Below are positions 8,628 through 14,631 of a DNA stretch of 17,687 bases, in pieces; position 1 is the stretch's first letter; every line of letters starts with the position of its first letter. The DNA comes from an uncultured Lachnospiraceae bacterium. GTDB taxonomy: Bacteria; Bacillota; Clostridia; Lachnospirales; Lachnospiraceae. The notes under the pieces were generated by a model. That model was not told where the DNA came from and ran no database searches. It saw only the letters and a program-made list of their open reading frames with translations. The stretch spans positions 1-17,687 of the forward strand of contig CAJTVK010000090.1 in NCBI GenBank assembly GCA_910579645.1, read 5' to 3'. Both the position numbers and the translations under genes were made by a program.

Positions 8628-8706
8628 GAACCGTTTAAAAATAACTTTTCATATTGCTTGTCTTTTTCTCCGATAGCACCATTGAAAAGTTATTTCTTAA
8701 CGGTTC
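8628..8706. repeat. Palindromic element after the ATPase/nuclease gene, right flanking repeat
   Basis: The arms 8628-8655 and 8681-8706 are imperfect inverted repeats (GGAACCGTT near the outside, ATAACTTTTCA inside) around a 25-base centre containing CTTTTTCTCCGATAGCAC. The element starts two bases after the stop codon, so as RNA it would make a long hairpin that could protect or end the transcript. Its right arm is the partner of the copy at 6631-6660. It resembles a miniature palindromic repeat element; no transposase is nearby. Confidence 0.7.
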
Positions 8707-8708
8707 TT

Positions 8709-9074
8709 AAAATACATCATTCCGGAAGAGGGCCGCGGCCTAACTGAATGACATTGCGTGTGAACAGTGACGCGGCTTGAGCCTGCGGACTTTTGGCAGA
8801 ATCAAATAGTTGGAAGAATGTTATAAAATAAAACCTATTTTGTCAATACAATAATCTAAGGATAATATGTTCAAAAAAAGGAATAAAAATAGCGTGGTTT
8901 ATTTATGAAGTGGAGAAATCATACTGTTTTATGTGAAATCCAGAATATTAGTACAGATAAAGTGTGTTTTTTTATGTATCAGTTGAAATGATCTTTTGGA
9001 AAGAACAATCTACGATACATAAAAAACACTAAATTTATGTGATTTTCTAGTTTGTGCGGATTGTTGCTTATATT
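8709..9074. other. AT-rich intergenic stretch with a candidate unannotated transcript
   Basis: No protein gene is convincing here. A promoter-like pair TTGTCA (8840-8845) and TAATAT (8863-8868) with a 17-base spacer points to the right. It is followed by an inverted repeat: GTGTTTTTTTATGTATC (8964-8980) against GATACATAAAAAACAC (9014-9029), differing by one T, with a 33-base loop. A 28-codon frame (ATG 8905) lies between but has no ribosome site. The hairpin also sits after the minus-strand toxin stop and could be that operon's 3' end. Confidence 0.35.
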
Positions 9075-9581
9075 TTAGACAGTCTTATCTGATCCTATAT
9101 AACATAAAACTTTGTTACATAATCTGCGGCTTAATCTGATATTCTTGTTTAAAAGTATATTCAGACATTGTTCGATTTCCTCTGCAGATAAAATTTTTTT
9201 ATCGTATGCAAGCATGAAAATGCCAAGCGTGCCAATATATTCAACTGACATTTTTTTTGCAACACTGCGTCCTTTGTGTTCGTCAATGAGCAGTAAGTCG
9301 GCTTGTTTTTCATCATAAATTATCAATGCTTCGCTTTCTCCCGCATTAAGCCCCGTTACATCCCTTAATATTCTTACAGATTTCAAATTTTTTGCTTTTT
9401 CAACTCTTAAAAACGGACATTCGGCAATTTTCTCCTTTTCGTCTATAAATAAGGGATTAATGGTTAATTCATTATAAACGGCCTCGGGAATAATTACACT
9501 CTCATAGAGTTTCTGCAGCAAATCCAGTCTGCCGGCTTTTAGCAGAGAAAGGATTGGCGTAGTATCAGAAATAACTATCAT
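9075..9581 (-). CDS. PIN-like toxin of a type II toxin-antitoxin pair (DUF3368 type)
   Basis: A 168-residue protein resembling the DUF3368 branch of the PIN-domain RNases. The four acidic positions expected of a PIN fold are visible: Asp6 in ISDTTPIL, Glu38 in VYNEL, Glu82/Glu84 in NAGESEAL, and Asp100 in LLLIDEHKGR. Family knowledge suggests Mg-dependent RNA cleavage when the antitoxin is lost; targets are unknown. The ATG overlaps the antitoxin stop by four bases (ATGA), the usual sign of translational coupling. The gene is clearly more AT-rich than the gltB or malY-like genes around it and lies on the opposite strand, consistent with horizontal acquisition. It appears full length with no frameshift. 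Some relatives are merely annotated as nucleic acid-binding proteins, so toxicity is inferred. Confidence 0.85.
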   Translation of the reverse strand: MIVISDTTPILSLLKAGRLDLLQKLYESVIIPEAVYNELTINPLFIDEKEKIAECPFLRVEKAKNLKSVRILRDVTGLNAGESEALIIYDEKQADLLLIDEHKGRSVAKKMSVEYIGTLGIFMLAYDKKILSAEEIEQCLNILLNKNIRLSRRLCNKVLCYIGSDKTV

Positions 9582-9853
9582 ATGTTTTTCCCTGCCAGTT
9601 TTTTTACGGTATTGACTTCTTCTTCAAATTCTTCATCAGTCATATCCAGATAGGGTATTCCTAAATTCCCGTATAATTCTATCAACTCTGCTTTATGCAT
9701 TCCTAACAGTTCAGCAGCTTTCCCATGTGATATCGTATCGTTTGCTATGCTTGGATAGATTAAAAGTGCATTGCGCAGCTGTTCTGTAGTGGTGTCCATT
9801 ATATAAGTTTTGGCACTAGCGGGAATTCTAATTTTAATATCTGTCATTAACAT
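9578..9853 (-). CDS. UPF0175-family antitoxin
   Basis: A 91-residue protein of the UPF0175 type. The N-terminus (about 1-20) is a short strand-rich segment. The middle holds EQLRNALLIYPSIAND, then the characteristic ISHGKAAELLGMHKAELIELYG (about 42-63, helix-turn-helix-like) and GIPYLDMTDEEFEEE near the end. It would bind the downstream PIN-like toxin and probably the promoter. The start at 9853 has AAGGAAGGGG upstream on the minus strand at seven-base spacing. A second in-frame ATG two codons later is less well placed. The stop overlaps the toxin start by four bases. The pairing of UPF0175 with DUF3368/PIN proteins is known from many genomes; autoregulation here is inferred from the palindrome at 9893-9904. 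Confidence 0.85.
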   Translation of the reverse strand: MLMTDIKIRIPASAKTYIMDTTTEQLRNALLIYPSIANDTISHGKAAELLGMHKAELIELYGNLGIPYLDMTDEEFEEEVNTVKKLAGKNI

Positions 9854-9892
9854 TTGCGCACCCCTTCCTTTATCATTATTTATTATGATGCA

Positions 9893-9955
9893 GCCTATAT
9901 AGGCATCGTTTGATTCTATTAAATTTATTATATTCGTTACAGTTGCATTTTACAA
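9893..9955 (-). promoter_or_regulatory. Toxin-antitoxin promoter with palindromic operator
   Basis: On the minus strand, TTGTAA (9950-9955) and TATAAT (9927-9932) are spaced by 17 bases, a near-consensus promoter. Downstream of it and before the antitoxin ribosome site is the perfect 12-base palindrome GCCTATATAGGC (9893-9904), just past the expected start site. That position suits repression by the antitoxin or the toxin-antitoxin complex. The promoter boxes are seen; the binding is inferred. Confidence 0.6.
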
Positions 9956-9996
9956 GGAATTTTGAATGCAATGATAATTTTTAAGACACGCTCTAA

Positions 9997-10080
9997 TATG
10001 CCATGAAGCTGCTCCGGGAAGAAGGAATTCTTAAAAGAGAAGGTTCCGGGAAGAAAGGGATTTGGATTATTGAGGATTAG
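9997..10080 (+). pseudogene. C-terminal remnant, winged-helix-like tail
   Basis: The frame from 9997 reads YAMKLLREEGILKREGSG, then KKGIWIIED and a stop at 10078-10080. The pattern of a short helix, EEGIL-R-GSGKKG turn and terminal aromatic strand resembles the winged-helix tail of ATP-binding proteins of the HATPase_c_4/AlbA type. A stop codon (TAA 9994-9996) directly precedes it, and no homologous sequence is visible upstream, so the rest of the gene is lost. The resemblance is short and from memory; it could be chance. Confidence 0.35.
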
Positions 10081-10263
10081 AGCATGATGCCGTATGTATG
10101 CGGATGGTCATTGCCTGAGACGAGGGGGTGTCGCAAGTTTGATGGTTTGCTGCTTGCGGCGGAGCCTTTGGCACTTGGAGGCAGTATGTTCCGTTACCGC
10201 CCGAAACAGTAGGTGGATTATTGCCTGTTTTTATGATAAGATATATGTAGATTCGGGTTTGAG

Positions 10264-10316
10264 CCGGTAAAAGCCTAACATAAGGGGAATGAATAACCGG
10301 TAAAAGTTTATATAAT
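10264..10316 (+). promoter_or_regulatory. Candidate control region of the malY-like operon
   Basis: The ten bases CCGGTAAAAG occur at 10264-10273 and 10297-10306, 33 bases apart, about three helical turns. A TATAAT box lies at 10311-10316, 27 bases before the ATG. No -35 box is seen at the proper distance (AATGAA at 10288-10293). A -10 box without a -35 box but with in-phase direct repeats suggests an activator-dependent promoter. The activator is unknown; the AraC-type regulator of the same operon is one candidate. Confidence 0.4.
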
Positions 10317-10343
10317 CACAAGAAGAAGGAGAGAGGTACGCAG

Positions 10344-11540
10344 ATGAAGTACAATTTTACGGATATCATCAATCGGAACGGAAAGGATGCCATTGCCGCG
10401 GAGGTAATCCCCTATGAAGGCATGCAGGTGAAGGAAGGATTCAGTAGGATTCCCATGTGGGTGGCGGACATGAATTTTGCCACGGTTCCGTCGATTCCCC
10501 AGAGGATTGCGGAGAGGGCAGCGCATCCCCTGTATGGCTATTTTAATCCGAAGGAGGAGTATTATGACGCTATCATCCGCTGGCAGCAGAAGCGGCATGG
10601 CGTGCAGGGGCTGGATAGGGAATGTATCGGATATGAGAACGGTGTGTTGGGCGGCGTAATCAGCGCATTGAATGTGTTCTGCTCCAAGGGGGACAAAGTA
10701 TTGCTCCATTCCCCTACCTATATCGGATTTACCGGAAGTCTTGGGAATAATGGCTATGATATGGTGCTCAGCCCGCTGAAGAGGGATGCGGACGGCGTCT
10801 GGCGGATGGATTTTGAGGATATGGAGAAAAAACTGAAAGAACAGTCCATTCATGCGGCGGTATTCTGTTCCCCACACAATCCCTGCGGCAGGGTCTGGGA
10901 ACGTTGGGAACTGGAGCAGGCCATGGAGTTATTCCGGAAATATGATGTGATGGTAGTGGCGGACGAAATCTGGTCCGACATTATTTTGGAAGGAAACAGG
11001 CATATTCCGGTGCAGACCGTGTCGGAAGATGCGAAAATGCGTACCGTTGCGCTTTATGCTCCGTCTAAGACCTTTAATCTTGCAGGGCTGATCGGCAGCT
11101 ATCATATTATTTATAATCGGCGGATTCGGGACAGAGTGCGCAAGGAATCCTCCCTGTCCCATTATAATTCCATGAATGTGCTGTCCATGTATGCCCTGCT
11201 GGGTGCGTACGGGGAAGAAGGGGAAGAGTGGACGGACGAACTTTGCCGGGTGCTGAGCGGGAATGTAGCCTATGCCTGCGATTATATCGGCAGGAACTTC
11301 CCGGGAGTTTCGGTTGCCAAGCCCCAGGGAACCTATATGCTGCTTCTGGATTGCAGTGAATGGTGCAGCAGGCATGGGAAAACCATTGACGAGGTGCAGC
11401 GGGCAGGCGTGGAAGTAGGAGTGATCTGGCAGGACGGAAGGGCTTTTCACAGTCCTTGCGGAATCCGCATGAATCTGGCATTGCCGGAGCAGCTGCTGCG
11501 GGAGGCCATGGAACGGCTGCGGGCATATGTATTTATATAG
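10344..11540 (+). CDS. MalY/PatB-family PLP-dependent aminotransferase or C-S lyase
   Basis: A 398-residue fold type I PLP enzyme of the MalY/PatB group, which often act as cystathionine beta-lyase (cysteine C-S lyase). Visible marks are PMWVADMNF (37-45), the substrate-region motif typical of the group; SPHNPCGR (176-183) with Asn179; ADEIWSD (206-212) with Asp207 for the PLP ring nitrogen; SKTFNLAG (241-248) with Lys242 as the Schiff-base lysine; and a late Arg in GIRMNLALP that binds the substrate carboxylate. It is cytoplasmic and full length. AAGGAGAGAGG precedes ATG 10344. The sensor kinase starts 12 bases after its stop, so the two are surely co-transcribed. Aminotransferase activity remains possible, since members of this group are hard to separate by sequence. 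Family is sure; substrate is not. Confidence 0.92.
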   Translation: MKYNFTDIINRNGKDAIAAEVIPYEGMQVKEGFSRIPMWVADMNFATVPSIPQRIAERAAHPLYGYFNPKEEYYDAIIRWQQKRHGVQGLDRECIGYENGVLGGVISALNVFCSKGDKVLLHSPTYIGFTGSLGNNGYDMVLSPLKRDADGVWRMDFEDMEKKLKEQSIHAAVFCSPHNPCGRVWERWELEQAMELFRKYDVMVVADEIWSDIILEGNRHIPVQTVSEDAKMRTVALYAPSKTFNLAGLIGSYHIIYNRRIRDRVRKESSLSHYNSMNVLSMYALLGAYGEEGEEWTDELCRVLSGNVAYACDYIGRNFPGVSVAKPQGTYMLLLDCSEWCSRHGKTIDEVQRAGVEVGVIWQDGRAFHSPCGIRMNLALPEQLLREAMERLRAYVFI

Positions 11541-11552
11541 AAGGCCGGAGAA

Positions 11553-13202
11553 ATGAAAAAATATATCAGCGGATGGAATTCCATTACAAAGAGAATTGTC
11601 CTGATCCTTATATTGCTGATATTGCCGTTTAATGTGGTGTCTATTGTCACCACAATGTATTCGCTGCGCAATGCCAGGCTGCAGACGCTTTCGGCCATGG
11701 AGAATCTGTCCGTCCTGGCCATGCAGCAGCTGGACAGCCGGCTGGCAGCCATGAACGATCTTTTCTACAGCATGGACAGGACAAATCCCGGTTTCCGGCT
11801 ATATAAGAAACAGGGAATCCGGGACGGCAGCCTGGTCATGGCAGAAACCGAGTTGGCTTCTTATTTCAATACGGTGGTGGAAAACAAAGCGTTTGCGGAT
11901 GTGCTGTTCTGGAAGAGCACCGAGTATGACAGGATTTATATCGGCATGGACGGGCTGGAAAATCCAAAGACCGATAAAATATATGCGGTTAAGGGAGAAA
12001 TAAGGGATTTTCTGGAGACAGAGGAAATCGGGCAATACAGCCGTTGGAAGATAGCGGAAATCGGCGATATGACTTGGCTTATGAAATGCTATATTCACGG
12101 AAGCGGCTTTTATTACGGAAGCATGATTTCACTGGATGAGGTGGAGCACAATCTGCGGAAAAGTTCTTCTTTCAAAGAAATGGAGATTGTATTTTCCGAC
12201 GGGGAAGAGGAAACGTCAGTGCCGGAGGGGCTGCTGTGGGTGGAAAGCAGAAGTGAGGCGGGACATTGCCGGATGCAGATGCGGGTACCGGAAAGCGAGG
12301 GGTATACGAGTCTTTCGCCGTTCCAGATGATGTGCTTTGGCTTTGCATTCCTGTATATTCTGCTGATTCCGCTGCTGATTTACCTGATTCACAGGATGAT
12401 TCTGCAGCCACTGAAAAATGTGAGCCGGGCAATGGAGAGGCTGCGCAACGGAGAGCAGGATTACCGGATGGCGGTAAGCGGGCGGGATGCGGATGAATTT
12501 GCGGCTGTGGGCAGGACTTTTAACGATATGGCGGATCGGATCAGGGATTTACGGATTGCCAATTATGAAAAGGAACTGGAAAGGCAGAGGGTGGAACTTA
12601 GGAACCTTCAGTTACAGATAAGGCCCCATTTTCTGATGAATATGTTTAATCTTCTTTACAGCTTTGCCCAGATTGAAAATTATCAGAATATTCAAAAACT
12701 TGCCTTGTACCTGTCGGAGTATTTCCGTTATCTGTTTCAGAACGGGAGGGATTTGCAGCCTTTCGGGCAGGAACTGAATCTGATTCGGAAGTATATGGAA
12801 ATTGCCGCGCTCCGTTATCCGGATTGCTGTGAGACGGTTTATGAAATAGACCCGGAGGCTTTGGACGTGGAGGTTCCGCCGCTGCTGCTCCATAATTTCG
12901 TGGAGAATATTTTTAAACATATTGTGGACTATGACAGAAAGCTGCATCTTAGGGTGGAGGCGTATACCGACGGGCAAGAGGCCACTTTCCTGATTGCGGA
13001 CGACGGGCCGGGCATGGAACCGTGGATGGTGGAAGATATTAACTGCGGGAATTTCGCACGGAGGAAGGACGGCAGGGTTCATGTGGGAATTGAAAATTCT
13101 TACCGCAGGCTGAAATATTTTTACGGGGAAAAGGGCAGTCTGACCGTAGAATCGGAACTGGGTCAGGGAACTTGTTTTTCCGTGATTATCCCTATATCTT
13201 AG
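11553..13202 (+). CDS. YesM-type membrane sensor histidine kinase
   Basis: A 549-residue two-pass sensor kinase. Membrane segment 1 lies at about 14-36, an extracellular sensing region of about 220 residues follows, and membrane segment 2 is at about 258-281. A HAMP linker (about 282-335) leads into a coiled stretch and the His_kinase domain of the LytS/YesM class. The phospho-acceptor is His359 in QIRPHFLMN, where the common form is QINPHFLYN. The ATPase domain has the N box with Asn452 (VENIFKH), the G1 box ADDGPGM (482-488) and the G2-like VGIENSYRRL (511-520). The start 12 bases after the malY-like gene uses the AAGGCCGGAG segment. The AraC-type response regulator comes next on the same strand and is the obvious partner. 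The signal is unknown; such pairs commonly sense sugars or peptides in Firmicutes. Confidence 0.92.
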   Translation: MKKYISGWNSITKRIVLILILLILPFNVVSIVTTMYSLRNARLQTLSAMENLSVLAMQQLDSRLAAMNDLFYSMDRTNPGFRLYKKQGIRDGSLVMAETELASYFNTVVENKAFADVLFWKSTEYDRIYIGMDGLENPKTDKIYAVKGEIRDFLETEEIGQYSRWKIAEIGDMTWLMKCYIHGSGFYYGSMISLDEVEHNLRKSSSFKEMEIVFSDGEEETSVPEGLLWVESRSEAGHCRMQMRVPESEGYTSLSPFQMMCFGFAFLYILLIPLLIYLIHRMILQPLKNVSRAMERLRNGEQDYRMAVSGRDADEFAAVGRTFNDMADRIRDLRIANYEKELERQRVELRNLQLQIRPHFLMNMFNLLYSFAQIENYQNIQKLALYLSEYFRYLFQNGRDLQPFGQELNLIRKYMEIAALRYPDCCETVYEIDPEALDVEVPPLLLHNFVENIFKHIVDYDRKLHLRVEAYTDGQEATFLIADDGPGMEPWMVEDINCGNFARRKDGRVHVGIENSYRRLKYFYGEKGSLTVESELGQGTCFSVIIPIS

Positions 13203-13244
13203 GTGTCTTGGAGTGTATTTGAATCATTGCTCTCTCGTCATGCG

Positions 13245-13280
13245 CAAGAGACATGGTATGCTCAGGAGACATGGCATGCT
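13245..13280. repeat. 18-bp tandem duplication between kinase and regulator genes
   Basis: Two adjacent 18-base copies, 13245-13262 and 13263-13280, share 16 positions (core GAGACATGGYATGCT). They fill part of the 128-base gap between the kinase stop and the regulator ATG. Each contains a partly palindromic segment CATGGCATG. There is no terminator-like hairpin with a T-run in the gap. Confidence 0.65.
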
Positions 13281-13330
13281 GCGGCAGATAGGGAAAAAGG
13301 ATTTTGGAGCATGGCCGATGGAGGATACTT

Positions 13331-14116
13331 ATGAATTTATTGATTGTGGATGATGAGATTGTGGCGGTAAAGGGGATGATGGAGGGGATTGACTGGAAGG
13401 AATGCGGCGTGGACGGCAGCATCTGGACGGCTTATAATGCGGAACGGGCTATCCGGGTGCTGAATACGCAGCAGGTGGATCTGATGCTCTGTGATATCGA
13501 AATGCCGGGAGCCAGCGGACTGGATTTGCTGCGGGCTGTGCGGAAGGCCGATGGGGATATGGCCTGCATTTTTCTCACCTGCCATGCCAGTTTTGCTTAT
13601 GCCCAGGAGGCAATTTCCCTTGGGTGCATGGATTATATTTTAAAGCCTGCGCCATATGAGCTGATTGCGGAGAAGGTGAAGAAGGCCTGCATGGATTTAC
13701 AGAAGAAGAAACGGGCACAGGTGCAGGAGAAATATTTTTCCGGGCAGCCCGAGGAACCGGACGGGGAAGCCAGGAGGAACGGGAAAAGCCCGAAAGAACT
13801 TACACGTCAGGTAGAAGAGTATATCCAAAGGCATCTGCGGGAGAGCGAACTGTTGGTGAGCGATATTGCGGATAATATGTATCTGAACAAGGATTATTTA
13901 AACAGGGTCTTTAAAAAGGAGCGGGGGATTTCCATCAGCCAATATCTGATTCAGGAGAGGATGAAACTGGCGGCGGCGCTTCTGGAAGACGGGAAGAGCA
14001 ATGTAAATACCGTGGCGGAACAGGTGGGCTATCATAATTATCCATACTTTGCCTCTTCGTTCAAACGTTACTATCACTGCACGCCGTCCCAGTATCAGAA
14101 GGAGCATGGGCAGTGA
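13331..14116 (+). CDS. YesN-type response regulator with AraC DNA-binding domain
   Basis: A 261-residue regulator. The receiver domain (1-120) has the acidic pair Asp7/Asp8, the phospho-acceptor Asp55 in LMLCDIEMPG, Thr83 in FLTCHA and Lys105 in YILKPA. A short charged linker (about 122-154) leads to an AraC-type double helix-turn-helix (about 155-258), with DIADNMYLNKDYLNRVFKKE as first helix pair and VAEQVGYHNYPYFASSFKRY as second. ATG 13331 is chosen because GGAGG lies six bases upstream; a TTG at 13304 would add nine residues without a ribosome site. It is the cognate partner of the kinase at 11553. It would act in the cytoplasm on promoters nearby; candidates are its own operon and the GH3 gene downstream (inference). 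Confidence 0.93.
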   Translation: MNLLIVDDEIVAVKGMMEGIDWKECGVDGSIWTAYNAERAIRVLNTQQVDLMLCDIEMPGASGLDLLRAVRKADGDMACIFLTCHASFAYAQEAISLGCMDYILKPAPYELIAEKVKKACMDLQKKKRAQVQEKYFSGQPEEPDGEARRNGKSPKELTRQVEEYIQRHLRESELLVSDIADNMYLNKDYLNRVFKKERGISISQYLIQERMKLAAALLEDGKSNVNTVAEQVGYHNYPYFASSFKRYYHCTPSQYQKEHGQ

Positions 14117-14146
14117 GGTTTTTTCCGGAAGGGAAGAGGCGCAGGG

Positions 14147-14420
14147 GCTTATTGGGCGAATACAAATTCCAATGGACTTGTAAGTATGCTGCTGCAGACG
14201 GGGGATGCAGAGGCAAAAAAGACGATGGAGGATTTGCTTGCAGGGAAAAGCTTCAAGGCACACGACGGAGAGAAAACGCTGGAGGATACCGTTGCGAATG
14301 CGCTTGCCCGGATTGAGGAAAAGCAGTATGAAGCGGCACTTATCGCTGACGGTTTTGAGGCGGGGAGCATTCGGAAGTATGGCTTTGCATTTCAGGGGAA
14401 AAAGTGCCTGAACGGTAAAT
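14147..14420 (+). pseudogene. Truncated, internally deleted AAA-ATPase-like/nuclease-family remnant
   Basis: From 14147 the frame reads AYWANTNSNGLVSMLLQ and continues to KTMEDLLAGKSFKA, matching residues 304 to about 341 of the protein at 6905. It then jumps without frameshift to KTLEDTVANALARIEEKQY and IRKYGFAFQGK, matching residues about 516 onward. About 170 residues are missing in between, including the Asp/Glu-x-Lys nuclease site, and the whole ATPase part is gone. The remnant is in the same frame as the upstream regulator, whose TGA stop (14114-14116) separates them. An ATG at 14186 could still give a 116-residue product, but no good ribosome site precedes it. It is probably inactive. 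Confidence 0.75.
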
Positions 14421-14466
14421 CGGAGTGTGCTTGGGCATGCATAGCCCTGCTTTGCAGAATTTATAG

Positions 14467-14537
14467 AAAAACGACTTTATATCGGAATTCTGTTCTAATG
14501 TATGAGAAGGGTTCCGAAATAAAGTCGTTTTTTTAAT
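14467..14537. terminator. Strong bidirectional hairpin terminator
   Basis: AAAAACGACTTTAT (14467-14480) pairs over 14 bases with ATAAAGTCGTTTTT (14519-14532), with an inner CGGAA/TTCCG stem (14483-14487 with 14512-14516). The right arm runs on into more T and the left arm begins in A, so it could work in both directions. It closes the malY-like/kinase/regulator unit and separates it from the GH3 gene. The last codons of the remnant frame at 14147 lie inside it. Confidence 0.7.
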
Positions 14538-14553
14538 GTGACAAGGTCGGGTC

Positions 14554-14587
14554 TGCAAATATTATTTTGCAAGGAGTTTGGTATACT
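14554..14587 (+). promoter_or_regulatory. Candidate GH3 promoter with operator palindrome
   Basis: TG (14579-14580), one base, and TATACT (14582-14587) form an extended -10 box; start near 14594. The palindrome TGCAAA-N6-TTTGCA (14554-14571) sits over the expected -35 region, where a bound protein would block or replace -35 contacts. No good -35 box is visible. The AAGGAG at 14571-14576 falls inside this region, before the presumed transcription start. Confidence 0.4.
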
Positions 14588-14631
14588 TGGTTCAAATACA
14601 TTTTAAGGGAAAAGGAAGAAAGGAAAAGAAA

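Larger units (their letters stand above)
9856..10343. other. Long intergenic region between antitoxin and malY-like gene
   Basis: The left third holds the minus-strand promoter of the toxin-antitoxin pair. The centre holds a 26-codon gene remnant (10003-10080). From 10081 to about 10240 I see nothing recognisable. The right end holds the CCGGTAAAAG direct repeats and a TATAAT box ahead of the gene at 10344. Confidence 0.6.

Noticed and set aside
6631..8706. Insertion sequence encoding a transposase
   Set aside because: The only gene has P-loop, Walker B and PD-(D/E)XK-type motifs of the AAA-ATPase-like family, not a DDE or HUH transposase, and no target duplication flanks the 30-base repeats.
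8905..8991. A 28-residue peptide gene (ATG 8905)
   Set aside because: There is no ribosome site at a proper distance, and the residues are neither hydrophobic nor patterned like type I toxins; kept only as part of the candidate RNA region.
14578..14631. TTG start adding 18 residues to the GH3 protein
   Set aside because: The AAGGAG is only one base from that TTG and the codon overlaps the extended -10 box; ATG 14632 has a properly placed AGGA.
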